Position numbers and translations under genes: made by a program. Below are positions 33,095 through 42,394 of a DNA stretch of 64,000 nucleotides, piece by piece (position 1 is the first letter of the stretch; every line of letters begins with the position of its first letter). Below the pieces are notes generated by a model. That model was not told the origin of the DNA and did no database searches. It saw nothing but the letters and a program-made list of their open reading frames with translations. Source of the stretch: Chitinophagales bacterium (GTDB lineage: Bacteria; Bacteroidota; Bacteroidia; Chitinophagales; Chitinophagaceae); the NCBI GenBank assembly GCA_015655125.1, contig JAATFP010000106.1, positions 1-64,000 of the forward strand. Reading direction: 5' to 3'.

Positions 33095-33589
33095 ATGGAT
33101 CTTTTATTACCGCATTTAGGCTTGATGGTTTGGGTATTGCTGGCGTTCCTGATCGTTTTCTTTTTGTTGAGAAAATTTGCATGGAAGCCAATCATCACGG
33201 GTTTAAATGAAAGAGAAAGCAACATCGCAGATTCTATCGCTTCTGCAGAAAAAGTGAAATTGGAAATGGCGCAGTTAAAAAACGACAACGAAAAATTACT
33301 CGCCGAGGCACGTGAAGAAAGAGCTATTTTATTGAAAGAGGCCAAAGAAACAAAAGATAAGATCATCAACGAAGCAAAAGACGAGGCTAAGGTTCAGGCT
33401 GCTAAGATCCTGGCAGATGCGCAGGCATCTATCCAGCATCAGAAAATGGCGGCGCTTACAGATATCAAGAATCAGGTGGGTAACCTCGTTGTGGAAGTAA
33501 GCGAAAAAGTGTTGAGGAGAGAACTGGCCAACAAAGCAGAGCAGGAAAATTACATCAAGCAACTGGCGGGTGAAGTAAAACTTAACTAA
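33095..33589 (+). CDS. atpF: F-type ATP synthase subunit b
   Basis: Subunit b is part of the peripheral stalk. The 164-aa protein has one N-terminal membrane helix (about residues 5-27, HLGLMVWVLLAFLIVFFLLRKF) followed by a long charged, alanine-rich helix (for example IADSIASAEKVKLEMAQLKN) that dimerises as a coiled coil and contacts subunit delta. Length and layout are typical. It lies between atpE and atpH on the same strand. Confidence 0.93.
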   Translation: MDLLLPHLGLMVWVLLAFLIVFFLLRKFAWKPIITGLNERESNIADSIASAEKVKLEMAQLKNDNEKLLAEAREERAILLKEAKETKDKIINEAKDEAKVQAAKILADAQASIQHQKMAALTDIKNQVGNLVVEVSEKVLRRELANKAEQENYIKQLAGEVKLN

Positions 33590-33646
33590 TTCGATTGAAT
33601 GAACTGAAATGACGGAAAAGGCATTTTGGTAAATGAGCAAATTATT

Positions 33647-34210
33647 ATGAATAATCCACGTTTAGCAGGAAGATATGCGAAGAGTTTGCTTGACCTGTCG
33701 ATCGAGCAGAACAATCTTGAAGCAGTATATGCCGACATGAAATTGCTTGCGCAGCTTTTCAAAGGCAATCCTGATTTTGTTGTGATGTTGCGTAGTCCGA
33801 TCATTGCTTCGGACAAGAAACAAAGTGTTATCGAGTCTATCACTGCTGATAAAGTGAGTAAGATCACCACTTTGTTCATTCGTTTGCTGGTAGCAAAAGC
33901 GCGGGAAAGCAACCTGCCTGAGATTGCGAAAGCATTTATCGAGCAATACAATAAGATGAACAATATCTATCAGGTGAGATTTACTTCGGCTACACCTGTA
34001 AGCGACGATTTGAAAAATGAAATCGTGAATAAGATAAAAGCCGACAAAGCCTTGGAAACGATTGAACTTGAAACTGCGATCGATGAAAGTCTGATCGGCG
34101 GCTTCAAATTACAGTTAGGCGATCAATTGGTAGATGCCAGTATCAGTCGTGATCTGAGCGATATCAAACGCCAGTTTTTAAACAATGATTATATCCACAG
34201 GATCAGATAA
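33647..34210 (+). CDS. atpH: F-type ATP synthase subunit delta
   Basis: Subunit delta links the peripheral stalk to the top of the F1 head. The 187-aa product begins NPRLAGRYAKSLLDLSIEQN, a classic delta N-terminal helix, and ends with the conserved ETAIDESLIGGFKLQLGDQL then VDASISRDLSDIKRQF. ATG at 33647 is chosen; an upstream TTG at 33626 would add seven residues that do not look like part of the family. A strong terminator follows at 34235-34266, so atpA is not read from this transcript. Confidence 0.93.
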   Translation: MNNPRLAGRYAKSLLDLSIEQNNLEAVYADMKLLAQLFKGNPDFVVMLRSPIIASDKKQSVIESITADKVSKITTLFIRLLVAKARESNLPEIAKAFIEQYNKMNNIYQVRFTSATPVSDDLKNEIVNKIKADKALETIELETAIDESLIGGFKLQLGDQLVDASISRDLSDIKRQFLNNDYIHRIR

Positions 34211-34234
34211 TATTTTCTAAAAGAGCAAAAGTGA

Positions 34235-34266
34235 AGGCGCCTTGATTAATCGGGGCGCTTTTTTTT
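34235..34266 (+). terminator. Terminator of atpBEFH
   Basis: GCGCC (34237-34241) and GGCGC (34254-34258), extended by AA/TT pairs, form a stem followed by eight T (34259-34266). Confidence 0.75.
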
Positions 34267-34269
34267 GCG

Positions 34270-34317
34270 AGGTTGTCAACCCATTAGGTTGTCATCCCGG
34301 TAGGTTGTCAACCGCTC
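34270..34317. repeat. 16-bp tandem repeat, three copies
   Basis: AGGTTGTCAACCCATT (34270), AGGTTGTCATCCCGGT (34286) and AGGTTGTCAACCGCTC (34302) are three contiguous 16-base units between two convergent terminators. Each unit contains the GGTTGTCA(A/T)CC partial palindrome. Confidence 0.85.
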
Positions 34318-34323
34318 AGCTAA

Positions 34324-34363
34324 AAGTTGAAAGGCCCCGTTTAAGAACGGGGCCTTTCAACTT
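34324..34363 (-). terminator. Strong terminator of the M36 peptidase gene
   Basis: An 18-base perfect stem, with left arm 34324-34341 starting AAGTTGAAAGGCCCC and right arm 34346-34363, and a TAAG loop. On the minus strand it is followed by TTTTAG, about 20 bases after the stop of the peptidase gene. Confidence 0.85.
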
Positions 34364-34381
34364 ATTATCAATTTATAACTA

Positions 34382-37300
34382 TTACTTCGTAGCTACCAGC
34401 GTTAATCTGCCTGTAGCCAACCTTTTGCTATTTGCATCAAGCAATTCAACAATGTAGGTACCTGCGCCTGGTATCCTCAATGTAACATCCATTCTGCCGT
34501 AAGCGCCAGTGATAGTGTATTCTTTTACATACACCCTGGAACCCTTTTCATCATAGATCACCAGCTTGCGGGTAACCGTTGCGCCACCCTGATTGTAATA
34601 TCTAACCTGGAACTGTCCGCTGCTTGGGTTAGGATAGATGAACAGGATACTCGAAGCAGAATCTTTCACTGTAACCCTGTTTGACATATCCGAACAACCA
34701 TTTGCATTTGTTGCTATAACATAGTATTCGCCAAAATCATCACCCGTGAGTCTGAACCTTGGACCGGTTACAGAAATCAGGTCATTGTTTTTATACCATT
34801 GATAAGTATAGCTGCCAAGCGGACTAACCGTAGTATACAATTCGGAATATACATTCGGATTGTAAGTAGGATAAGAAGCTGCTGTCAATTCCACCACAGG
34901 TGTCGGATTAACTGTAAGCGTTGTAAAAGAAGACGTAACACCGCCGCAAGGAACGCCATTTGCTACCACCTGGAACCTATATCCGTTTTGTGTTGTAGAA
35001 ACATTGTTCAAGGTAAGCGTAGCTGTGGTTGCACCAGAATATAAAGTGCCGTTGGAAATATTTACAAATGGTCCGTTATTAACACTATACTGCCATTGAT
35101 AAGTGATAGACGTACCTGTAGCCGTAACGCCGATTGTTGGAGAACTGCCCGCGCATGCTTCAATGGTTGCAGGCGGTTGCGTGGTAAGTACTACCGGCGT
35201 GTTCACTGTAAGTAGTACCGTATTTGAATTAAGAGTAGGTGTACATGTACCGTTTAATACCGCACGATATTGATTGCCATTCATCGCAACCGTAATGTTT
35301 GTCAAAGAAAGTGTATTGGTTGTTGCACCTGGAATGTCGGTAAACGCGCCATTGTTTGTACTTACCTGCCATTGGTACGCCAATCCCGTTCCTGCCGCAG
35401 TAACGCTAAAGGAAGCATTGAGTCCTGCACAGATAATTACCGGTTGAGGCTGGGCAGAGATCGTCACCAATGTATTTACAGTGAGTATTGCTGCATTTGA
35501 ATTCACACCGGATGGCGAACAGGTTCCTGTAACAACAACTCTATACTGGTTGTTATTGAGTGTCGTTGAAACGTTGGTCAGCGTTAAGGTAGTGGCTGTC
35601 TGGCCGGCGATATTCGACCACGTTCCACCATTGTTTGTGCTTACCTGCCATTGGTAGGCTACCCCGGAGCCGGTTGCGGCTGCTGTGAATGTTGCGTTGG
35701 CATTTTCACAAACAGTAACTGCTGATGGCTGTGTAGTGATATTTACTGCGGCGCTCACTGTTAAAGTTGCTGCCGCAGAATTCGTGCCGGTAGGACCGCA
35801 ACTGAATACAACCGCACGATATTGATTATTGTTCTGAGCTGAAGCTACGGAAGCAATGGTATACGTTGCCGCTGTTGCGCCACTGATATCTGTCCAGGTT
35901 ACACCATTATCTGTACTCACTTGCCATTGATAAGTAAGCGTTGAGCCTGTTGCTCCTACAGTAAAAGAAGCAGGTGTTCCAACACAACCAGAAGCATTCT
36001 GTGGTTGGGCATTGATGCTCGCAGAAGCACTCACTGTCAATACTACGGCATCGGAAGTTATACTTGAAGGACATGCGTTGCTGATCACTGCACGGTATTG
36101 ATTTCCGTTCATGGAAGTTGTTACTGCATTGAGGGTCAATGTTGCTGCAGTTGCACCTGCAACAGGGCCCCAGTTGGCACCATTATCGGTACTTACCTGC
36201 CATTGATAAGTGGGTGAACTGGCTGTAGCTGCTACAGAGATTGTAGCATTGTTGCCGGAGCACGCCGATGTGGCAACGGGTTGCGTGCTGATGGCAACTG
36301 GTATACAGGTGCTTGACTGTATGATATCTGCCAATGTATCGGAAGTATTGATACGTACACCGGATGCGTTGAATAAACTCGAACGCATTTTCACCTGCGC
36401 TTTTTTCTGCAACAGGATGTCATCTATATACCAACCTACATTTGACGTGTTATCGTCTGACAGCGCTCTGAAACGTATTTTAATATTTTGGTTGATATAT
36501 GGCTCCATATTCACCTGGGTTTGAACCCAGCCATTGCTTGTGCCGGTAAATGCCGCCCTGTTGGCAAGGATGGTTCCTGTAGCAAAGGCGGAATTATAAC
36601 CGTTAGAGAACATATTCGGGCCGAGGTCGGTGTAGGTAGCGCCGCCGTTGGTGCTGATCTCAACAACTCCGCCGTCCCACGTGGCTTCCGTATTATAATT
36701 GTGCCAGAATGAGAATGTTGGAGCAACAGCATCCAGAGCGATCGCATTAGTTGTAGCAAGGTTGAAATCAGTGATTGCTGTATTATTGTCTACTGCAAAA
36801 AACGAATTTGGAGCAGAATGAGTTTGCGTCTGGGAAACTACCCAGTTTGATGGGCCGGTTGTGGCAGTCGCTGTCCAGCTTGCCGGTATAGTAGTGCCGG
36901 CAACTGTTTCATTTAAGAGGTCAACCGGTGGAAAATAGCTTCCGGCATTTACGTTCACTGTAAATACGTAGCTCTGGCTTCCGCCATTAGCCAGCGTTAC
37001 AGGGAAGCTAACCACTCTTGTGGCGGCATTATATGTACCTCCCGAAACGTAGGTAACGTTTGCAGGCAACGTATCTGTAAGCAGGTAGTTTGATACCGCC
37101 GAGCAAGTCGTTACAAGATTCGTGTAAATGATATTTTGTCCTTCCTGAACCTGAACTATATTTTCGCTCAGCTTCAATGTTAATCCCCCGGCAAAACTTG
37201 GAATCTGGTCCGTTACGCTGTTGGATGAACCTTGTGAAGCTCCGTCGCCCATTCCCCTTCTTCTGAAAGCTTCTTTGATAGCACATGCAAACTGACCACC

Positions 37301-39163
37301 GTAGAGCAGCTGATCAGCGGCCAGGATACCATCCCGGCCAGAAATGAATCCCGGACTGCAGGGCTGTAATTTCATACCTTCTGTAACCAATCGCAATGCG
37401 ATGGTGTTGCCACCGCCTCCCGCCGGATTGAACATGTTCGGGTTGATGGTTCCCACCTGGTTGATGATGTTCCAGGTCATATCCCACAAAGTGGCGCACC
37501 AGATCTCACCCCTGTCGTGAGGAGCTGCCGGAATACTTGCAGCATACACTTTATTGTTTACAGAAAAATTGGTACAATATCTCTGAGAGCGGATCCCAAG
37601 TCCTGCAGCAGTTTGACCAAGCACGTAAGTACCTATTCCACGTGGAGAATCAAAACCGGTCGTTAACGTCGCAGTTGACCAATCCTGGGTATACATTAAA
37701 CCGTAATAATCACTCCAGCCTTCACCCATCTGTTCTGCATTTTGCAAGCAAGAGGAGTTGCCCGGACCACCAGTCAAACGGTTGCTGATACCATGACCAT
37801 GTTCATGCACGATCACTCCATTGTCAACATCACCATCTTTCTGCGGGTTCCCGCTCCAAAGGTACATCTGCATTCTTCCGCTCGTACCATCATTTGGTGT
37901 ATTAAAGTTGGCGTTATTCGTCCCGCCCCCATCTTGGGCTTCCGCAAGTACAGGATCATTCCCAAGGCCGCCGCGGCCCTGATTATTTACCTGAAAATTA
38001 CCGGAAACCTCATCAAAACCATATTGGTAGGTAAGATCATGGATGATATTGTTCCAGTAAAAAAGGTTGGTAATATTGAATTGCTGGTTTTGAACGGGGG
38101 TCGTTTGTGTAGGTGTAACGGTAAATGTGGGTGCAAACTGGAAAGTAAGTGGATCAGAGGTGGTTGATGTAGCTGCAAGTCCTGTACCCGCATTACCGCT
38201 ACCACCGGAAGCTGTATTACCCCTGTCTTCATAAGCTCTCACGTTGTTACCGCGTGTAGTATTATAATCGTTAGTTCCGTCGCTGTTCCATTTCAAAGTG
38301 GTCGCGTTGCCTGGCGCCATTGTCCATGGGTCTGTGCGTACGGCGGGCGTACCGCCGGGGTGTATAGGACTTTCCGCAGGGAAAGGCACTACCAGGAAAG
38401 AGGCACCGTTGACAATGTTATTACTGCCCGCCGGTTGCGTAGCAGCTTTTGCAGAAATTTCGTTGATCAGATCAAGATTCACCAATTCCTGGTGATTGTG
38501 CTTTGCCGCATGTTCCGGATCATCCCAGTTGCAATAAACGGTAAGGTTGTCAATACCTACCACTTCGCCCGAAGCTGCATTTATTCGGATCAGCCAGTCA
38601 TCCGATGTGCCTTTTGGCATAAAGTGGATCTCCCAGCTAAGGCAAACAGATTTTCCGTCCTGCAACGGTGCCCACATTAACTCAGCCGTTATCGCCGCCG
38701 ATGTTGCCCCCAGATCGTTAAAGGTGACCCTTTGCCCGTTTGCTGAAGTATTGGTTATCACCGCAGATTGGGTGGCATTCACTTTTTTGCTGGACAAAGC
38801 CGTATATAACGCAGATTCTGCAGAAACGGAAGGCGATGCGTTGAGCCTGGAAGCAATCTTTTCCATTGGCAAACGGCCGCCTGCATTCGACATCAGCTGG
38901 TTGTTCTTAAAAGCCAGCACCTGCATCTGGTTGTGTACGGGAATTCCCTTGTACATCTGTTGCAGGTAAATCATAGTAACGTTTCCCGCCTGTTTATCAT
39001 TATATGCGTCATTCACCCGTAGGTTATTGACATCATCGGCAGAAAGACCGATGCTTTTGCTTTGCTGCTTTACGAGATTCAGTGCCGACGATTTGTCGAT
39101 CACCTGCGCATGGAGCATCAAAACTGTAGAAAAAAAGAAGATCGAGAGGAAAATTTTTTTCAT
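34382..39163 (-). CDS. M36 (fungalysin) metallopeptidase with Ig-like repeats and T9SS sorting domain
   Basis: A 1593-aa secreted protein. Order of parts: signal peptide (MKKIFLSIFFFSTVLMLHAQ); a thermolysin/fungalysin propeptide (about 30-210); and an M36 catalytic domain with Zn motif HEHGH at 453-457 and third ligand E481 in GEGWSDYYG. Then come a jelly-roll/MAM-like domain (about 755-925, with NVGWYIDDILLQ) and five to six ~85-residue Ig-like repeats (about 960-1500), each carrying a YQWQVSTNNG-type core. A C-terminal type IX secretion domain ends the protein (FIYPNPSSGQFQVRYY through IVELLDANSKRLATGRLTLV). It should be exported to the surface or medium to degrade proteins. It is antisense to, and splits, the ATP synthase genes. 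Confidence 0.92.
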   Translation of the reverse strand: MKKIFLSIFFFSTVLMLHAQVIDKSSALNLVKQQSKSIGLSADDVNNLRVNDAYNDKQAGNVTMIYLQQMYKGIPVHNQMQVLAFKNNQLMSNAGGRLPMEKIASRLNASPSVSAESALYTALSSKKVNATQSAVITNTSANGQRVTFNDLGATSAAITAELMWAPLQDGKSVCLSWEIHFMPKGTSDDWLIRINAASGEVVGIDNLTVYCNWDDPEHAAKHNHQELVNLDLINEISAKAATQPAGSNNIVNGASFLVVPFPAESPIHPGGTPAVRTDPWTMAPGNATTLKWNSDGTNDYNTTRGNNVRAYEDRGNTASGGSGNAGTGLAATSTTSDPLTFQFAPTFTVTPTQTTPVQNQQFNITNLFYWNNIIHDLTYQYGFDEVSGNFQVNNQGRGGLGNDPVLAEAQDGGGTNNANFNTPNDGTSGRMQMYLWSGNPQKDGDVDNGVIVHEHGHGISNRLTGGPGNSSCLQNAEQMGEGWSDYYGLMYTQDWSTATLTTGFDSPRGIGTYVLGQTAAGLGIRSQRYCTNFSVNNKVYAASIPAAPHDRGEIWCATLWDMTWNIINQVGTINPNMFNPAGGGGNTIALRLVTEGMKLQPCSPGFISGRDGILAADQLLYGGQFACAIKEAFRRRGMGDGASQGSSNSVTDQIPSFAGGLTLKLSENIVQVQEGQNIIYTNLVTTCSAVSNYLLTDTLPANVTYVSGGTYNAATRVVSFPVTLANGGSQSYVFTVNVNAGSYFPPVDLLNETVAGTTIPASWTATATTGPSNWVVSQTQTHSAPNSFFAVDNNTAITDFNLATTNAIALDAVAPTFSFWHNYNTEATWDGGVVEISTNGGATYTDLGPNMFSNGYNSAFATGTILANRAAFTGTSNGWVQTQVNMEPYINQNIKIRFRALSDDNTSNVGWYIDDILLQKKAQVKMRSSLFNASGVRINTSDTLADIIQSSTCIPVAISTQPVATSACSGNNATISVAATASSPTYQWQVSTDNGANWGPVAGATAATLTLNAVTTSMNGNQYRAVISNACPSSITSDAVVLTVSASASINAQPQNASGCVGTPASFTVGATGSTLTYQWQVSTDNGVTWTDISGATAATYTIASVASAQNNNQYRAVVFSCGPTGTNSAAATLTVSAAVNITTQPSAVTVCENANATFTAAATGSGVAYQWQVSTNNGGTWSNIAGQTATTLTLTNVSTTLNNNQYRVVVTGTCSPSGVNSNAAILTVNTLVTISAQPQPVIICAGLNASFSVTAAGTGLAYQWQVSTNNGAFTDIPGATTNTLSLTNITVAMNGNQYRAVLNGTCTPTLNSNTVLLTVNTPVVLTTQPPATIEACAGSSPTIGVTATGTSITYQWQYSVNNGPFVNISNGTLYSGATTATLTLNNVSTTQNGYRFQVVANGVPCGGVTSSFTTLTVNPTPVVELTAASYPTYNPNVYSELYTTVSPLGSYTYQWYKNNDLISVTGPRFRLTGDDFGEYYVIATNANGCSDMSNRVTVKDSASSILFIYPNPSSGQFQVRYYNQGGATVTRKLVIYDEKGSRVYVKEYTITGAYGRMDVTLRIPGAGTYIVELLDANSKRLATGRLTLVATK

Positions 39164-39524
39164 GCGTTTAGTTTTGTTTTATAATAACGTGCAAAAAAAC
39201 AATGATTTATGCCATCACTGTTATAATAACCGGAAAATACCTGAGTAAAACGGAAATTAAGGCTTTAGTTTTAGTAAAATTTAAATTCTGAATCTACCCT
39301 GCGGGAAAATTACATCTTAAATCCCAAAAAAAAAGATTTATGACCTGAAAAATACACAACTACTACAAATTCGGTAGATGGGAAGTGTAGGGCTTAGGGA
39401 TAATAGCTAGCAGGTACCAACCCTGGGCACCTGGATATTTAGAAAGTTTAGAAGGTTTACCTCGTTTAGTTTGAATGTGTTTGGATTTTGGACATTTTTA
39501 TTGAATGAATATTAAGTGTTTTTC

Positions 39525-39585
39525 GCCTTGGCGTGGCGTCCGCGTTAGCAGACAATTCTGGCAATCGGATACGTCACGCCAAGGC
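39525..39585. repeat. Inverted repeat in the M36-atpA intergenic region
   Basis: GCCTTGGCGTG (39525-39535) is the perfect reverse complement of CACGCCAAGGC (39575-39585), with three further pairs after one mismatch. The rest of 39164-39683 shows no gene. It holds GTTTAGAAGGTTTA-type and TTCACCATTCAC-type short repeats and the M36 promoter region. Confidence 0.75.
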
Positions 39586-39683
39586 TTAAAGATTATTTCG
39601 GTTCATCAGCGGACAATTTGCTGTTGCCAGGAATTTTGAAGATTTCTCCATTCACTATTCACCATTCACTTCTTCACTTTTTT

Positions 39684-39714
39684 TTGTCTTTACAGATATC
39701 ATCTCTTACCTTTG
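39684..39714 (+). promoter_or_regulatory. Predicted atpA promoter
   Basis: TTG (39684-39686), 20 bases, then TACCTTTG (39707-39714) closely match TTG-N19-TAnnTTTG. The atpA ATG lies about 100 bases downstream. This supports independent transcription of atpA. Confidence 0.65.
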
Positions 39715-39815
39715 CAGCCTGAAAATGGATGCCTATAGCTAAAAATGCTTATGTGAGCGTTACAACCTTGTTTCACATTGGTTTTTGGCCGGCTAAAATA
39801 ATAAATTAAAAATTT

Positions 39816-41393
39816 ATGGTAGAGATCAAACCAGATGAAATCTCGGCGATACTTCGCCAGCAGCTGAGCAACTTCAACGCGGCTGCGAACCTTGAAGAAG
39901 TAGGTACAGTATTGCAGGTAGGGGATGGTATTGCCCGTGTTTACGGGCTTACAAATGTACGTTCCGGTGAACTCGTGGAATTTGACAACGGCGTAAAAGC
40001 CATTGCGCTTAACCTGGAAGAAGACAACGTGGGTGTGGTATTGATGGGCGAAAGCAGTGAAATCAAAGAAGGTGATAAAGTAAAACGCACCGGCCAGATC
40101 GCTTCCATTAAAGTAGGGGAAGGCATGTGTGGCCGTGTTATCAATACATTGGGCGAACCGATCGATGGTAAAGGTCCATTGACCGGTGAATTATATGAAA
40201 TGCCATTGGAGCGTAAAGCGCCGGGGGTAATTTATCGTCAGCCGGTAACGGAACCATTGCAAACAGGTATCAAAGCGATCGATGCGATGATCCCGGTAGG
40301 TCGCGGTCAGCGTGAGCTGATCATCGGTGACCGTCAGACCGGTAAATCCGCTATCGCCATCGATACTATCATCAACCAGAGAGAATTTTTTGATGCAGGC
40401 AAGCCTGTATATTGTATTTATGTTGCCATCGGGCAAAAAGCGTCTACCATCGCCGGTGTTATGAAAACACTGGAAGAAAATGGTGCGATGGCTTACACAA
40501 CGATCGTGGCGGCTTCCGCTTCCGATCCCGCTCCTTTGCAGTTCTACGCTCCGTTTGCGGGTGCTGCCATTGGTGAATTCTTCCGTGATACCGGTCGTCC
40601 CGCACTGATCATCTATGATGATCTGTCAAAACAAGCGGTAGCTTACCGTGAAGTATCTTTGTTGCTTCGTCGCCCGCCAGGACGTGAAGCTTATCCCGGC
40701 GATGTATTCTACCTGCATAGCCGTTTGCTGGAAAGAGCTGCGAAAGTAGTTGCGAAGGATGAGATCGCTCAGCAGATGAATGATCTTCCGGCATCAATCA
40801 AACATCTTGTAAAGGGTGGTGGCTCATTAACGGCCTTGCCGATCATTGAAACGCAGGCTGGTGACGTATCCGCATAGATTCCTACCAACGTGATCTCGAT
40901 CACCGATGGCCAGATATTGTTGGAAGGTAACCTGTTTAACGCCGGTATTCGTCCCGCGATCAACGTAGGTATCTCCGTGAGCCGTGTTGGTGGTAACGCC
41001 CAGATCAAATCCATGAAGAAAGTTGCCGGTACCCTTAAACTGGATCAGGCGCTGTATCGTGAGCTGGAAGCATTCTCTAAATTTGGTGGCGACCTTGATG
41101 CTGCCACTAAAAATGTGATCGATAAAGGTGCGCGCAACGTGGAGATTCTGAAACAACCACAATACACTCCATTTACTGTTGAAAAACAGGTAGCGATCAT
41201 TTACCTCGGTACACAAGGTTTGTTGAGGAACGTTGCCGTTAAAAAAGTAAAGGAATTTGAAGACTTCTTCCTGGGTGAAATGTCCCGTAAATTACCAGAA
41301 GTAATGGCGGAATTTAAAAAAGGAAATTTGCCGGAAGAAGGTCTGAAAAAAATGGTTGAATTGGCGAATACGATCATTCCGCAGTATAAATAA
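39816..41393 (+). CDS. atpA: F-type ATP synthase subunit alpha with an in-frame TAG
   Basis: Subunit alpha is one of the two large F1 head subunits. The frame from ATG 39816 to TAA 41391-41393 would encode 525 residues, normal for AtpA, but codon 354 is TAG (40875-40877). The surrounding sequence [23 protein letters not shown] is the highly conserved alpha segment in which this position is Tyr (SAYIPTN), so TAG most simply replaces TAT or TAC. Walker A GDRQTGKS is at 171-178, and the N-terminal barrel and C-terminal helical domain are intact. AtpA is needed for a functional synthase, so a sequence error or suppressible nonsense codon is likely. atpG, normally next, is absent; a terminator and a peptidase gene follow. 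Confidence 0.9.
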
Positions 41394-41415
41394 TAGAGTT
41401 TATTTTAATATCAGG

Positions 41416-41443
41416 AGCCTCTCGTTTTCGGGAGGCTTTTTTA
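41416..41443 (+). terminator. Terminator of atpA
   Basis: AGCCTCTCG (41416-41424), loop TTTT, then CGGGAGGCT (41429-41437, one G-U pair), followed by six T. Confidence 0.85.
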
Positions 41444-41575
41444 TTGGTTTAGAAGTTTAGGGCGGTGTTCAGATTGCGCCGACCTAACCGCTAATCTCTA
41501 AACCAATTTTGCTAAAATGTCAGTCCTTTTAATCAGGAATACTTTTTGACAAACTTCCGTATTAAAGCAAAAACG

Positions 41576-42268
41576 ATGACATTAGGAATTTTAGCCGTTT
41601 CAGTTATTTTTATGTTGATTGGAATGGCAGTTCAGTTCAGGTTGAAAAGTAAATTCAAGGAATATAGCCTTGTTCCAACTGGAAGTGGTATGAGCGGGGC
41701 AGAAGTTGCAAGGAGAATGTTGCGTGATAATGGCATCTATGATGTTCAGGTGACCGATGTACCCGGATCGCTGACAGATCATTACGATCCTGCGAAAAAG
41801 ACGGTCAATCTCAGCGAGGATGTTTACAATAGTCGCAGTGTTGCTTCTGCAGCCATAGCGGCACACGAGTGTGGGCATGCGGTGCAGCACGCAACGGCCT
41901 ATTCAATGCTTTCATTGAGAAGCAAGATCGTTCCTGCGGTGCAGATCAGCAGCCAGCTATCGCAATGGGTGATCATCGCAGGATTAGGAGTACTTGGCTT
42001 TGGCCATGGTAATGCAACGGTCTTATTGATAGGTATCATCCTTTTTGCAGTCACCACTTTATTTACACTTATTACTTTACCGGTTGAATTTGATGCATCA
42101 CGAAGGGCTTTAGCGTGGCTGAACTCTGCCAGGATCACTGCACCAAAAGAGCAGGAGCAGGCGAAGGACGCCTTGAAATGGGCCGCTCTTACATATGTGG
42201 TGGCGGCGTTGGCTTCGCTTGCAACGCTTGTTCAGTATATAATGATCTATAACAACAGGCGCGATTAA
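41576..42268 (+). CDS. Membrane-anchored neutral zinc metallopeptidase (YugP-like)
   Basis: A 230-aa protein of the Zn_peptidase_2/YugP family. It has an N-terminal membrane segment (LGILAVSVIFMLIGMAVQF), a domain with MSGAEVARRMLRDNGIYDV and LTDHYDPAKKTVNLSEDVYN, the zinc motif HECGH in AAIAAHECGHAVQHAT, and two further C-terminal membrane segments. The DASRRALAWL stretch carries a family-conserved pattern. ATG at 41576 is used; a TTG at 41546 lies in what looks like a promoter (TACTTTTTG). The function in the family is poorly known (membrane protein quality control is suspected). It stands between the atpA terminator and clpP. Confidence 0.85.
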   Translation: MTLGILAVSVIFMLIGMAVQFRLKSKFKEYSLVPTGSGMSGAEVARRMLRDNGIYDVQVTDVPGSLTDHYDPAKKTVNLSEDVYNSRSVASAAIAAHECGHAVQHATAYSMLSLRSKIVPAVQISSQLSQWVIIAGLGVLGFGHGNATVLLIGIILFAVTTLFTLITLPVEFDASRRALAWLNSARITAPKEQEQAKDALKWAALTYVVAALASLATLVQYIMIYNNRRD

Positions 42269-42394
42269 TAATTGATAGATAATAATTAAGTAATTTTTCA
42301 GCCTCGCCTTTTAAGAATTATTAATTATTCATTATTAGTTATTCATTGAATTCATAACTTACAATAATCTTACACTAACTTAAAAGCATAACAG

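Noticed and set aside
34270-34317. Possible CRISPR-like array
   Set aside because: Three directly contiguous 16-base units without spacers; no cas genes. It is a simple tandem repeat.
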